From positions 1-40,617 of the forward strand of contig JANYDI010000148.1 of assembly GCA_025363695.1 (NCBI GenBank): a DNA stretch of 40,617 nucleotides, written 5' to 3'. The stretch is from Opitutia bacterium. Its GTDB lineage: Bacteria > Verrucomicrobiota > Verrucomicrobiia > Opitutales > JANYDI01. Both the position numbers and the translations under genes were made by a program. Below, in pieces: positions 8,340 to 19,600 of the stretch; within the stretch, counting starts at the first letter, position 1; each line of letters starts with the position of its first letter. A model generated the notes under the pieces. It was given only the letters and a program-made list of their open reading frames with translations, had not been told where the DNA came from and did no database searches.

Positions 8340-8977
8340 ATGGACTTAATCGTTTTTTTGGCAACGCGAAGATAAACTAAGGAATGATTATTCCCAGGAC
8401 AAGACCCCTTAACCATTAATAAATTTTTGGAAACGTCAACTCCCAAAACCTCTAAATTTTGCATTGTTCTTCGACGTACTCCCATATGCCCAGGCATTTT
8501 CTTGTTTTTAAAAACATGTCCAGGAGTCTGCCTTTGACCAATAGAGCCTATCCTTCGGTGCATCATGCTACCATGAGAGTCGGGTTGGCCACTAAAATTA
8601 TACCTTCGAACAACGCCCTGAAAACCCCTTCCCTTAGTAAAGGCGACAGCATCTACTTTTTGACCCACTTTAAACAGGTCAACCGTTAAAATTTGTCCAG
8701 GAACATAAGAAGACGTATCGTCGGTATTAAACTCCCTTAAACAAGACGCACTAGAAACCCCCGCCTTGCTTAAATGCCCCTTAAGCGGCAACGACATACG
8801 AGCCGAGGAACGCGATCCAAAAGCTATTTGAACAGCGCTATAACCATCCGTGGACAACTCCTTCACTTGTGTGACAGCACAAGGACCTACCTGAAAAACA
8901 GTAACAGGAACAAGACTATTGTCCTCCCTGTAAATCTGGGTCATTCCCAGTTTTCTGGCTAACATTCCAAAACGCAT
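8336..8977 (-). CDS. rplC: 50S ribosomal protein L3
   Basis: L3 is an early assembly protein whose long loop approaches the peptidyl transferase centre. The 213-residue product begins MRFGMLARKLGMTQIYRED, the usual opening. It has KGRGFQGVVRRYNF and GSIGQRQTPGHVFKNKKMPG, the latter holding the Gln that PrmB methylates in Escherichia coli (the equivalent Q is present; methylation itself is inference). It follows rpsJ by 13 nt. Confidence 0.98.
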   Translation of the reverse strand: MRFGMLARKLGMTQIYREDNSLVPVTVFQVGPCAVTQVKELSTDGYSAVQIAFGSRSSARMSLPLKGHLSKAGVSSASCLREFNTDDTSSYVPGQILTVDLFKVGQKVDAVAFTKGRGFQGVVRRYNFSGQPDSHGSMMHRRIGSIGQRQTPGHVFKNKKMPGHMGVRRRTMQNLEVLGVDVSKNLLMVKGSCPGNNHSLVYLRVAKKTIKSI

Positions 8978-8990
8978 ACCTAAAATATCA

Positions 8991-9308
8991 CTAAATTTGT
9001 TTTACTTCAACACCAACTTCAACCTCAGCAGGAAGCGTCAAAACTTTAAGAGCTTCTACCGTTCTAACCGTAGGATCTACAATCCTAATAATGCGCTTGT
9101 GAGTTCTTCGCTCAAACTGATCCATCGACTTCTTGTCCACATGGGGAGAGCGATTAACGGTAACTTTTAATATTTTCGTAGGCAACGGACATGGACCAAT
9201 CACACGAGCACCTGTGCTTTTAGCGGTACGCACAATTTCATTCGTAGACTTATCCACAATTCGGTGATCAAAGCCTTTTAATTTTATCAATATTTTTTGC
9301 TTACTCAT
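8991..9308 (-). CDS. rpsJ: 30S ribosomal protein S10
   Basis: S10 is a head protein of the small subunit and, as NusE, a partner of NusB in transcription antitermination. The 105-residue product has IKLKGFDHRIVDKSTNEIV at the start. VIGPCPLPTKILKVTVNRSP and the signature FERRTHKRIIRIVDPT follow. It is placed directly after fusA, joining the str-type block to the S10-type block with only a 9-nt gap. Confidence 0.98.
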   Translation of the reverse strand: MSKQKILIKLKGFDHRIVDKSTNEIVRTAKSTGARVIGPCPLPTKILKVTVNRSPHVDKKSMDQFERRTHKRIIRIVDPTVRTVEALKVLTLPAEVEVGVEVKQI

Positions 9309-9317
9309 AACGTTAAC

Positions 9318-11468
9318 TTAACTGCGCACAACCTGACGTGGTGAATTTTTAATGATTTGCTCTAATTGACTAGCAGGCACTTGCTCAAAATGTGAAGGAT
9401 CCATAGAGTAATCAGCACGCCCCTTAGACAGAGAACGCACTTCCGTCGCATAGCCAGTCATAGCTTCCAAGGGAACCTGACAACTTACAACAGCAAGAGT
9501 TCCTCGAATTTCCATATTCTGTATCTTGCCTCTTCTGCGATTAAGATCTCCCATAATGTCGCCTTGATACTCCTCCGGTGTGCGAACCTCAACGGCCATA
9601 ATAGGTTCCAAAAGTATTGGCTTTGCATTACGCATGGCTTCTTTAAAACCAAAAATACCTGCCATTTTAAAGGCAAGCTCCGAAGAGTCAACGTCGTGAA
9701 AACTCCCGTCGATCAAGCGCACCTTAAAATCAATAACGGGATAACCAGCAACTACACCATTATTTGCTGCCTCATTGATACCTTCAATGGAAGGCTTTAT
9801 AAATTCCTTGGGAATGGCTCCGCCGACAATTTCATTAATAATCTCGATTCCTTTTCCTTTTTCATTAGGCTCGAGCTTAAGCACCACATGTCCGTACTGA
9901 CCGCGGCCACCAGACTGTCGAATAAACTTTCCCTCTCCCTCGGAAGAAGCGGTAACGGTTTCTCTGTAGGCAATTTGAGGTTTTCCAGCCTCTGCCTCTA
10001 CTTTAAACTCACGAAACAAACGATCTCTCAGAATTTCAAGATGAAGCTCGCCCATTCCTGAGATGATAGTCTGACCCGTTTCATGGTTAGATGAAACAAA
10101 AAAAGTAGGATCCTCATCCGCAAGACGCTGAAGACCAATAGACATCCGCTCCTGATCGGCCTTAGTTTTTGGCTCGATCGACATACTAATCACGGGCTCA
10201 GGAAATGTTGGTGGCTCAAGAGAGATAACATGAGACTTATCACAGAGAGTATCGCCCGTTACAACCTCTTTAGCCCCAATAATAGCACAGATATCACCCG
10301 AATAAGCAACATCAATATCTTTTCGAGAATCTGCACCCATCAACACAAGTCGACTAATGCGCTCAGTTTTTTGAGTACGAGGATTATAGAGAGCTGCGCC
10401 CTTTTCAAGCTTTCCAGCATACACTCTAAAAAACACTAACTTCCCAACGTAAGGATCAGACCAAAGCTTAAAAACAAGACCAGCAACAGGGGTCCTATCG
10501 TCAGCAACTACAGAAACCTCTTCTCCGTCTGAATTGCAGGCCTTCGTCGGCACAACCTCAAGGGGGTTTGGTAAATAATCGATAACAGCGTCCAAAAGCA
10601 TTTGAACACCCTTATTCTTGAAGGCACTTCCAGGAATAACCGGAATAAATTTTCTCGCTAAAGTAGCCTTACGAATCGCTAGACGTATTTCATCGGCAGA
10701 AACAGCCGAACCTTCCAAATACTTCTCAGCCAAAACATCATCAAAATCTGAAAGAGCTTCAAGTAAGCGGTCGCGATATTTATGCACATCAGCCTTATAT
10801 TCAGCAGGGACATCAAGAATATTAAAGGCCATCCCGTCTTTGTCAGATGGATCGTAAACGTAAGCTTTTTCTTCTACGAGATCAATAATCCCTAAAAATC
10901 TATCCTCAGCTCCTATAGGAATATATATGGGATGTGCATTTCCGCCCAACTTGGTAACGATATCATTAACAGCTGAGTAAAAGTTTGCGCCCGATCGATC
11001 CATCTTATTGACAAAGGCAATTCTGGGCACATTGTACTTGTCCATCTGACGCCAAACCTTTTCAGATTGAGGCTGAACTCCAGCCACACCACAGAAAACA
11101 GCGATAGCACCATCAAGTACACGCAAAGAACGCTCCACCTCAGCAGTAAAGTCTACGTGCCCAGGGGTATCAATAAGATTAATCCGATGAGGAATAGATG
11201 GAAACAAGCCCGTTTTTGCAGTCCAACCACAAGAGATCGCAGCAGCCGTTATAGTAATTCCACGCTCACGTTCCTGCTCCATGTGATCAGTAACCGTGTT
11301 ACCATCATGGACATCGCCCATTTTATGAACAACCCCGGTATAAAACAAAATACGCTCAGTGGTAGTTGTTTTCCCGGCATCGATATGGGCAGCAATACCA
11401 ATATTTCGAGTAAACTCTAAAGGAAAGGAACGACTCGGTGAATTGGACTTTGATAAATTACTAGACAT
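9318..11468 (-). CDS. fusA: Elongation factor G
   Basis: EF-G is the GTPase that drives translocation of tRNA and mRNA. The 716-residue product is full length. It has the P-loop AAHIDAGKTTTTERIL (about residues 26-41), switch I with RERGITIT, DTPGHVDFTAEVERS and the NKMD base-recognition motif near residue 150. Domain IV carries SGGRGQYGHVVLKLEP and the C-terminal domain GRADYSMDPSHFEQVP. The first 17 residues are Ser-rich and variable, and no Shine-Dalgarno selects the ATG. It lies between rpsG (8-nt gap) and rpsJ. Confidence 0.98.
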   Translation of the reverse strand: MSSNLSKSNSPSRSFPLEFTRNIGIAAHIDAGKTTTTERILFYTGVVHKMGDVHDGNTVTDHMEQERERGITITAAAISCGWTAKTGLFPSIPHRINLIDTPGHVDFTAEVERSLRVLDGAIAVFCGVAGVQPQSEKVWRQMDKYNVPRIAFVNKMDRSGANFYSAVNDIVTKLGGNAHPIYIPIGAEDRFLGIIDLVEEKAYVYDPSDKDGMAFNILDVPAEYKADVHKYRDRLLEALSDFDDVLAEKYLEGSAVSADEIRLAIRKATLARKFIPVIPGSAFKNKGVQMLLDAVIDYLPNPLEVVPTKACNSDGEEVSVVADDRTPVAGLVFKLWSDPYVGKLVFFRVYAGKLEKGAALYNPRTQKTERISRLVLMGADSRKDIDVAYSGDICAIIGAKEVVTGDTLCDKSHVISLEPPTFPEPVISMSIEPKTKADQERMSIGLQRLADEDPTFFVSSNHETGQTIISGMGELHLEILRDRLFREFKVEAEAGKPQIAYRETVTASSEGEGKFIRQSGGRGQYGHVVLKLEPNEKGKGIEIINEIVGGAIPKEFIKPSIEGINEAANNGVVAGYPVIDFKVRLIDGSFHDVDSSELAFKMAGIFGFKEAMRNAKPILLEPIMAVEVRTPEEYQGDIMGDLNRRRGKIQNMEIRGTLAVVSCQVPLEAMTGYATEVRSLSKGRADYSMDPSHFEQVPASQLEQIIKNSPRQVVRS

Positions 11469-11476
11469 ACAAACAA

Positions 11477-11947
11477 CTAACCTAGGTGAGAAAACACACG
11501 ATTGGCCTGAGCCATACGATGCACTTCTTCTTTTTTGCGAACAACCTCGCCAGTATTATTGTAAGAATCAACCAAAATGTCAGCAAGTGCCTCCATCATA
11601 GAAACCCCCTTCTTAGCGCGAGCTGCATCCCTAATCCACCTTAAAGCCAAACTTTGCTGACAATCATAAGATAGCTCCACGGGAACCGAATAGGTTGCAC
11701 CACCAAGACGACGGCTTTTTGCCTTAATCTTAGGACGTGCATTCGACAAAGCCCCTAAAAGCAAATCTACAGGATCGCCCTTACCCAAACGCTCACTGGC
11801 AATGCCAAAAGCATCATAAACAATCTTAGATGCAATCGATTTCTTGCCACTAAGCATGACAACGTTTATAAGATGGGATACAAGCGTACTTCCATACCTT
11901 GGATCAGGAACGCGATCACGAACTTCAGCCTTTCTGCGACGAGACAT
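11477..11947 (-). CDS. rpsG: 30S ribosomal protein S7
   Basis: S7 nucleates assembly of the small-subunit head and lies near the E site. The 156-residue product starts MSRRRKAEVRDRVPDPRYGS, the classic S7 opening. It has RLGGATYSVPVELSYDCQQS and ends VHRMAQANRVFSHLG, the usual C-terminus. It lies between rpsL and fusA in str-operon order. Confidence 0.98.
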   Translation of the reverse strand: MSRRRKAEVRDRVPDPRYGSTLVSHLINVVMLSGKKSIASKIVYDAFGIASERLGKGDPVDLLLGALSNARPKIKAKSRRLGGATYSVPVELSYDCQQSLALRWIRDAARAKKGVSMMEALADILVDSYNNTGEVVRKKEEVHRMAQANRVFSHLG

Positions 11948-11965
11948 AATAACTACTCAACAACA

Positions 11966-12346
11966 CTACTTACCACTTTTAGGACGACGAACCCCATACT
12001 TTGAGCGACTTCTACGCCGCTTCTCGACACCCTTACAGTCCAAACACCCACGAACCACATGATAGCGCACCGCCGGAAGGTCCTTTACCCGTCCACCACG
12101 CACAAGAACAACGCTATGCTCTTGCAAGTTGTGTCCTTCGTCCGGAATATAGACAATACTTTCAATACCATTAGTCAAACGAACCTTTGCCACTTTTCTT
12201 ATGGCAGAGTTAGGCTTCTTGGGTGTTCTTGTCATAACCTGAACACAAACCCCACGTTTCTGAGGGTTGCCTGCTAAGGCAGGCGACTTGGAGCCACACA
12301 AGACTGGACATCTAGGACGGCGAATGAGCTGATTAATTGTCGGCAT
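11966..12346 (-). CDS. rpsL: 30S ribosomal protein S12
   Basis: S12 monitors codon-anticodon pairing in the decoding centre and is the streptomycin resistance target. A longer frame begins 12 codons upstream, but the ATG at 12346 gives 126 residues starting MPTINQLIRRPR, the canonical start. The TPKKPNSAIRKVAKVRLTN and GGRVKDLPAVRYHVVRG segments have the wild-type lysines, so no streptomycin resistance change is seen. It follows rpoC after a 130-nt gap containing long T/A runs and a GCTTGC motif. Confidence 0.98.
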   Translation of the reverse strand: MPTINQLIRRPRCPVLCGSKSPALAGNPQKRGVCVQVMTRTPKKPNSAIRKVAKVRLTNGIESIVYIPDEGHNLQEHSVVLVRGGRVKDLPAVRYHVVRGCLDCKGVEKRRRSRSKYGVRRPKSGK

Positions 12347-12475
12347 AACTATTGATCTTTTGAAAGGATGGAGCGTACGCATTCATTTTTTTTTAGCAAG
12401 CTTTTTTTTGCTTTTTTGTTCAAAACACAAAAAATACTTCTATTTTCTGGATGATAGATTCATGAAATAAATAAT

Positions 12476-15400
12476 CTAAAATGCAACCTGACGTTTGATC
12501 AGTTTCAGATCCTGATATAAAGAAAAACCAGTGCCGGCAGGAACGCGACGTCCGACGATAAGATTTTCCTTTAAACCTCTAAGCTCATCGCGCTTACCCA
12601 GGGTCGCAGCCTCGGTAAGAACGCGCGTTGTTTCCTGGAAGGAAGCCGCAGAAATAAAACTCTTCGTCTCCAAAGCAGCTTTTGTTACCCCCAGCAAAAC
12701 AGGCTCACCCTGAGAAGATTCACCCCCAGCATCAATCACGCGCACATTCTCGAGCATAAAATCATAACGATCAGCCTGAGCGCCCCATAGGAAATTCGCA
12801 TCTCCTGGATCAATAATCCGTACTTTTCGGAGCATTTGAGAGATTATCAACTCTATATGCTTATCATTGATAATAACCCCCTGCAACCTATAAACTTTTT
12901 GTATCTCAGAAAGCAGATACTCCTGGACAGCACGAGGCCCCAAAATCTCGAGGATTTCATGCGGATCGGCAGATCCTTCTGTAATGTGTTGCCCCTTACG
13001 AACCACATCGCCAGCATGCACAATGATATGCTTTCCATGCGGAATCAGATGCTCTTCTTGTTGCGCCGTTTCTTGATCGGTAATAACCAATCGCTTCTTG
13101 CCTCTGACCGTTCCAGCCAAAGAAACAATTCCGTCTATTTTAGCCATTTCAGCGGCATCCTTAGGTCTCCTGGCTTCAAAAAGCTCGGCGACCCTAGGAA
13201 GTCCCCCGGTAATATCTTGTGTTTTTGAGGCTTGACGTGATGTTTTTGCCAAAAGCGCCCCAGGAGCAATCATGTCTCCCTCTTCAACCACCAGTTGCGC
13301 TCCTGTAGGAATGACGTACGTTGCGATCACCTTCGATTTTTTGACAGCATCTATGGAATCATACTCTAGACCGGAAACATATTCATGAATCTGAATTTGA
13401 GGACTTAAGTCTTCTTTGTGTTCAATAACAACAATCCCAACCTGCCCTGTTGCTTCGTCTAGCTGACGCTTCACCGTAACTCCGGCAATCATGTCGCCAA
13501 ATATAACGATTCCCGCTCTTTCAGACAAAATAGGCGCATGGTGAGGATCCCATATGGCAAGCGTCTGCCCTGCCTCAATGAGATTACCGTCCGCAACGGC
13601 CAAAACGGCACCAGCCACAATACCATAGGTCTCCAATTCCTTGCCATCAGAGTCGACAATACTAATAGAACCCGTTTTATTAAGCACGATATTAGAACCG
13701 TCTTCCGCTGGCACGAAACGCAAGCCTCGATATTTTACTCTTCCAGCATTACGTACTGCAATTTCAGGATTTTTGAAGACCTGACTGGCAATCCCCCCGA
13801 TGTGGAAAGTACGCATGGTAAGCTGTGTTCCAGGCTCTCCGATAGATTGCGCGGCAATGATGCCCACGGCGCGGCCGATTTCCACCAGCTCATTTGTCGA
13901 CGGATCCGTACCATACTCCAAGGCCGTAGCGCCCACCTCAACGCGACTGGTTAAGGGGGACATGATCTTTATACGCTCAATGCCAAAATCCTCTATAAGC
14001 TTGGCAACCGCCTCGGTGATAATTTCTCCGTTTTTAACTAAAAGGCTTTGAGGATCTAGGGGATTAGGAAGGTCTAGGGCTGAAGTTCTCCCCACGATGC
14101 GATCAAAAAGAGGCACAATTTCGTCATCGCCTTCACGAATCGCATATTTCCATATACCATCACGATTGCCATCATCCACTTCTTTAATAATGCAATCCAT
14201 CGCGACATCGCACAACTTCCGAGTCAGGTAACCGGCATCGGCAGTTTTCAGCGCAACGTCCGAAAGTCCTTTACGAGCACCGTGTGTCGAAATAAAATAC
14301 TCAAACACATTCAGGCCCTCACGGAAAGACGAAATGATAGGCCGTTCAATAATCGCACCTGAAGGCGTTGCCATAAGACCTCGCATCCCGCACAGCTGAC
14401 GCACCTGCTGACGGTTACCCCGAGCACCCGAATTAGTCATGATGGAAACGGGATTGATTTCACCCTTCCCTTCATTGACCTCCAGACGCTTAAACACGGA
14501 CTTGGCAACCTCATCGGTAGCACTCGTCCAGGTGTCGATGATCTTATTTGAGCGTTCCCCTAGGGTCAAAATACCTCTTCGGTATTGATTTTCAACTTCC
14601 TGAATCTTCTTTTTGGCCGCTTCTATAATTTTTGGCTTGTCCTTCGGGATGATCATATCGCCCATGCCTATGGAAATACCAGAACGTGTAGCAACGTTAA
14701 ACCCGATCTCCTTCATCCGATCTAACGTGTGTATCGTTTCTATTTTACCACAAGCTTTATAGGTACTATAAATAAGATCTCCCAATTTTGCCTTGGAAGC
14801 CGGTGCATTAACAAAACCCAATTCCGAAGGCCATATCGTATTGAATATAATACGTCCTATCGTCGTTCGAAGATACTTACGCTCCGAATCTCCATACTGA
14901 GTTTCCTTTTTGTAGTCCGGATTCGAGTAATTAACCCAATCATGGTATGATAACACCCCTTCAACTTGAGCAAAAAGTGCCTCGTTAATGCTTGCTATGA
15001 GAGGAATTCGCTGACCATCAAGAACTTTTTTAGCAGGATCTAGGGTTAAGTAATACGAACCCAGTACAATGTCCTGTGAAGGCGTTAAAGTCGGCTTTCC
15101 ACTGGAAGGTGAAAAAATGTTCTGAGTTGCCATCATCAAGAGCTTACACTCGAGAATAGCTTCCAGCGACAAAGGCACATGCACGGCCATTTGGTCTCCG
15201 TCAAAGTCCGCATTATAAGGCGTGCACACAAGAGGATGCACGCGAATAGCGTCCCCTTCGATCAAAATCGGCTCAAAGGCCTGAATGGAAAGGCGGTGCA
15301 AAGTCGGCGCGCGATTCAGTAAAACAGGATGCCCTCGGGTAACTTCTTCCAAAATATCCCAAACCTCTGGCGAGCGCTTTTCTATCATGCGGCGCGCCCC

Positions 15401-16657
15401 TCGAACCGTATGGACAAAGCTAAGCTCCTTGAGTCGCTTAATGATAAACGGTTCAAAAAGAACCAACGCCATTTTCTTAGGCAAACCACATTGATGCAGC
15501 TTAAGCTCCGGCCCGATTACAATAACCGAGCGACCACTATAGTCTACGCGTTTACCTAAAAGATTTTGACGAAAACGCCCATTTTTTCCCTTCAGCGAGT
15601 CACTCAAGGACTTTAAAGGCCTATTTCCAGCTCCAGCAAAAGGCTTACCATGCCGCCCATTATCAAAATACGCATCCACAGATTCCTGCAACATGCGCAT
15701 TTCATTATGGATAATGACGTCAGGAGTTTTTAACTGCAGCAAATTCTTAAGGCGATTATTTCTATTAATCACGCGCCTAAGCAAATCATTAAGATCACTC
15801 GTGGCAAAGCGCCCGCCTTCCAGCGGAACCAAGGGCCTTAAATCAGGAGGAATAACAGGCAGCACCTCCAAAACCATCCACTCAGGACGTGCGCCAGAAT
15901 CGATAAAACCCTGAGTCACCTCCAAGCGCTTAGAAAGTTTTTTCTTTATTTGCTTGGATCGTGTACTGTAAAGCTGCTCCGTAAGCGCGGCAACCAGCGC
16001 CTGCAAATCCAAGCGCCTAAGGATATCCAACAAGGCACCAGCCCCCATTTTTGCAGTAAAAGCATCCTCGCCATATTCCTCCTGGAACTGAACATACTCC
16101 TGCTCGTTAAGCAACTGCTTTTCCTCCAGACCCGTATGCCCGGGATCCGTGATCATGTAGTTTTCGTAATAGACAACGCGTTCCAGATTCCGAGCTGTAA
16201 CATCCAGCAAAAGACTCAAGCGGCTAGGCATATTTTTCAAAAACCAAATATGCGAAACAGGAACCGCCAGCTCAATATGCCCCATGCGTTCACGACGCAC
16301 GCGAGAAATCGTCACCTTAACGCCACAACGATCGCAAGTAACATCCTTAAACTTGATACGTTTATACTTGCCGCAGGCACATTCATAATCACGCAAAGGA
16401 CCGAATATACGTTGACAAAAAAGTCCATCAGGCTCAGGCTTCAGCGTCCGATAATTGATCGTTTCAGGACTTTTCACCTCTCCATAAGACCATTCGCGAA
16501 TTTTCATCGGAGAGGCTATCGAAATAGAAAGTCCATTAAAAGGACGCTCTTCCTGTATGCCCAGCGCTTCTGTAAATCGTTGACTATCCGTCTCCGACCA
16601 TTGCAATTTTTCTTTAGGAACGGAGGCTTCCTTCGTGGAGTTTTTTGTCTTTATCAT
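12476..16657 (-). CDS. rpoC: DNA-directed RNA polymerase beta' subunit
   Basis: The beta' subunit carries the catalytic magnesium-binding aspartates of RNA polymerase. The 1393-residue product is full length. The N-terminal zinc ribbon ligands are seen in CACGKYK and CDRCGVKV (about residues 85-105). The catalytic loop NADFDGDQMAVHVPLS is intact, and the second zinc site, trigger loop and C-terminal GRRVPAGTGF are present. A Shine-Dalgarno-like AAAGGA lies before the ATG at 16657. It follows rpoB by 27 nt. No intein or large lineage insertion is evident from length. Confidence 0.99.
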   Translation of the reverse strand: MIKTKNSTKEASVPKEKLQWSETDSQRFTEALGIQEERPFNGLSISIASPMKIREWSYGEVKSPETINYRTLKPEPDGLFCQRIFGPLRDYECACGKYKRIKFKDVTCDRCGVKVTISRVRRERMGHIELAVPVSHIWFLKNMPSRLSLLLDVTARNLERVVYYENYMITDPGHTGLEEKQLLNEQEYVQFQEEYGEDAFTAKMGAGALLDILRRLDLQALVAALTEQLYSTRSKQIKKKLSKRLEVTQGFIDSGARPEWMVLEVLPVIPPDLRPLVPLEGGRFATSDLNDLLRRVINRNNRLKNLLQLKTPDVIIHNEMRMLQESVDAYFDNGRHGKPFAGAGNRPLKSLSDSLKGKNGRFRQNLLGKRVDYSGRSVIVIGPELKLHQCGLPKKMALVLFEPFIIKRLKELSFVHTVRGARRMIEKRSPEVWDILEEVTRGHPVLLNRAPTLHRLSIQAFEPILIEGDAIRVHPLVCTPYNADFDGDQMAVHVPLSLEAILECKLLMMATQNIFSPSSGKPTLTPSQDIVLGSYYLTLDPAKKVLDGQRIPLIASINEALFAQVEGVLSYHDWVNYSNPDYKKETQYGDSERKYLRTTIGRIIFNTIWPSELGFVNAPASKAKLGDLIYSTYKACGKIETIHTLDRMKEIGFNVATRSGISIGMGDMIIPKDKPKIIEAAKKKIQEVENQYRRGILTLGERSNKIIDTWTSATDEVAKSVFKRLEVNEGKGEINPVSIMTNSGARGNRQQVRQLCGMRGLMATPSGAIIERPIISSFREGLNVFEYFISTHGARKGLSDVALKTADAGYLTRKLCDVAMDCIIKEVDDGNRDGIWKYAIREGDDEIVPLFDRIVGRTSALDLPNPLDPQSLLVKNGEIITEAVAKLIEDFGIERIKIMSPLTSRVEVGATALEYGTDPSTNELVEIGRAVGIIAAQSIGEPGTQLTMRTFHIGGIASQVFKNPEIAVRNAGRVKYRGLRFVPAEDGSNIVLNKTGSISIVDSDGKELETYGIVAGAVLAVADGNLIEAGQTLAIWDPHHAPILSERAGIVIFGDMIAGVTVKRQLDEATGQVGIVVIEHKEDLSPQIQIHEYVSGLEYDSIDAVKKSKVIATYVIPTGAQLVVEEGDMIAPGALLAKTSRQASKTQDITGGLPRVAELFEARRPKDAAEMAKIDGIVSLAGTVRGKKRLVITDQETAQQEEHLIPHGKHIIVHAGDVVRKGQHITEGSADPHEILEILGPRAVQEYLLSEIQKVYRLQGVIINDKHIELIISQMLRKVRIIDPGDANFLWGAQADRYDFMLENVRVIDAGGESSQGEPVLLGVTKAALETKSFISAASFQETTRVLTEAATLGKRDELRGLKENLIVGRRVPAGTGFSLYQDLKLIKRQVAF

Positions 16658-16684
16658 GGTGTCCTTTACAGCAAGTTCCAGCGA

Positions 16685-19600
16685 TCAACCTAACAACTTT
16701 ATATCTTCAACGCCTTCATTATCTAATTCCAGATCAAGGCACAAACTCTGGATTTCTTTTCGCAATACATTAAAGGACTCTGGGATCCCAGCCTCGAGAT
16801 TATTAACATCTTTAACCAGATTTTCATACATCTTCGTACGACGAGCCACGTCATCAGACTTAACCGTCAAAAGCTCCTGCAGCGTATAGGCAGCCCCATA
16901 GGCCTCAAGCGCCCAAACTTCCATTTCTCCAAAACGTTGACCCCCATACTGAGCTTTCCCACCCAGAGGTTGCTGAGTAATTAAACTATAAGGACCTACT
17001 GCCCGCGCGTGGATTTTATCAGCAACAAGGTGGTTCAGCTTCATCATATAAAGGTAGCCAACCGTCACCTCTTGATCAAAAAAATCTCCCGAACGGCCGT
17101 CTATCAAACGCGATTTACCGTGAGAAGGCAGACCCGCTTTTTTAAGTAAATCAACAATCTGAGACTCCTTGATCCCGTCAAAAACAGGCGTAGCAATGGA
17201 AATCCCCAATTCCTTACAGGCCCAACCCAAATGCGTTTCCAAAACTTGTCCCACATTCATCCGACTAGGAACGCCTAAGGGATTGAGCACAATTTGAACA
17301 GGGGTTCCATCGGGCATATAAGGCATATCTGCTTCAGGAACAATTTTTGCAACAACGCCTTTATTTCCATGGCGCCCAGCCATCTTATCACCTACCTGTA
17401 TTTTTCGCTTAGCAGCGATGTAAACCTTGACACTCTTAATAACCCGTTGAGTTGCATCCAACCCTGCCTGCACATCGGCAACTTTTCTATCCCTTTCTTG
17501 ATCCATTTCATCAAATCGAGACTGAAAGGAACTAATGATATCCATGATTTTGATTCGAACCGGAGAAGGATCTATATCAACATGAACATATACGGCAGCC
17601 AACCGACGCAACAGCGTTTTGGTAATTTTCCTATTAGCAGGAATAATGATTTCTCCCGTTTCTTTATTGCGGACATCGAGAGGAATTTTTTCACCTAAAA
17701 GGATATTAGAAAGCGCCTCGGTCAAATCTTCGCGAATTTTATCTGAATCGCTTTTGTAGTCCTCGTTAATTTTCTTGATATGACGACGCTTGTCCGAAGG
17801 CGAGAGCTTCTCCGCATCCCCTTCTGTGCGGCTTGAAACGCGAACATCCCGCACAACACCATAAATTCCTGAAGGCACGATCAAAGAAGTATCCTTAACG
17901 TCAGCGGCTTTCTCGCCGAAAATAGCACGTAACAGCTTTTCCTCGGGAGCCAACTCGGTTTCGCTTTTGGGCGTAATTTTACCCACAAGAATATCGCCGG
18001 GCTTAACATGAGCCCCCACTAAAATAACGCCTTCTCGGTCCAAATACTTGAGCGCTTCTTCACCAATACTAGGAATATCACGAGTAATCTCCTCGGGCCC
18101 CAACTTGGTATCCCTGGCAATAATTTCAAATTCCTCTATATGAATTGAGGTAAAGATATCGTCCTTTAACAGCTTTTCACTCAGAAGAATAGCATCTTCG
18201 AAGTTATAGCCATTCCATGGCATAAAGGCAACAAGGACATTGAACCCTAAGGCAAGCTCTCCTCGCTCAGTAGAAGCACCATCAGCTAAAACACTCCCAA
18301 TTTTAACGGATTCTCCTAATTTAACAATGGGCCTTTGATTAAAACAGGTCCCATTATTGGATCTTAAAAACTTAATAAGTTTATAAACATAGAGATCCTT
18401 ACTTTCAGGCGTATCGTAGTCGAAACGCGCTGGCAAACTGCCGTCAGGCGTCACGACAATACAGAAGGCATCAACAAAAGCAACTTTGCCCTCTGAATGC
18501 GATAGAATAACGGTCCCCGAATCCTCGGCAACCAAACGCTCAATACCTGTACCAACAAAAGGCGCCTGAGTCCTTAACAGCGGAACCCCCTGCCGCTGCA
18601 TGTTTGATCCCATAAGGGCACGATTGGCGTCATCGTGCTCAAGAAACGGAATCAAACCTGAAGCCACTGAAACCAGCTGCTTGGGCGAAAGATCGATATA
18701 ATTCACCTGTTCAGGCTCGATTTCGACAAAATCATCGCGCCTACGCACGGTAACAGGCCCTATAAGCTTCCCCTCTTTATCCAAAGCAGCATCGGCCTGA
18801 GCTACGGTAAAATTCTCTTCCTGATCAGCCGTCAAATACTCAATGGCTTCCGTAACGACACCCTCTAATACCTTTCGATAGGGCGTTTCAATAAAACCAA
18901 ACTCATTAATCTTCGCATAAATACTTAAGGAGTTAATGAGCCCAATATTAGGACCTTCGGGTGTTTCAATGGGGCAAATTCGCCCATAATGCGAGGGATG
19001 TACGTCACGCACCTCAAATCCAGCTCGATCACGATTCAAACCACCAGGTCCTAAGGCTGAAAGTCGACGCTTATGGGTAAGCGCCGCCAAAGGATTAATT
19101 TGATCCATGAACTGACTAAGCTGACTTCGAGCAAAAAAATCCCGAACAACGGTACTAAGCGCCTTTGGATTGATGAGCTTTTGAGGACTTATAGAATCTA
19201 CGCTTTGGTCATATAACGCCATACGTTCCTTGACTAGACGTTCAGTCCGAGCCAGGCCAACGCGACACTGATTCATCAAAAGTTCACCGACCGTACGCAC
19301 GCGACGACTCCCTAAGTGATCAATATCATCAACAACACCCTCCCCGCGCTTCAGTCGGGCAAGATACTTTGTGGCTTCGACAATATCGTCTGCCTGGACA
19401 ATTCTACAATGGATTTCTGTCGAAAGTCCCAGCTTCTGGTTGAGCTTATAGCGCCCGACTTTTCCAAGATCATAGCGTTTTGGATCTTGAAACAATCTCC
19501 GCAATAATGATTTTGCGTTAGCTACCGTAGCCGGCTCTCCAGGACGCAAGCGCTTGTAGATATCCTTCAGCGCCTCATCCTCATTACGCGAAGGGTCTTT

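Noticed and set aside
15950..16693. Long plus-strand frame of 247 codons opposite rpoC
   Set aside because: It is antisense to the highly conserved start of rpoC, so it is a shadow of that gene's codon pattern.
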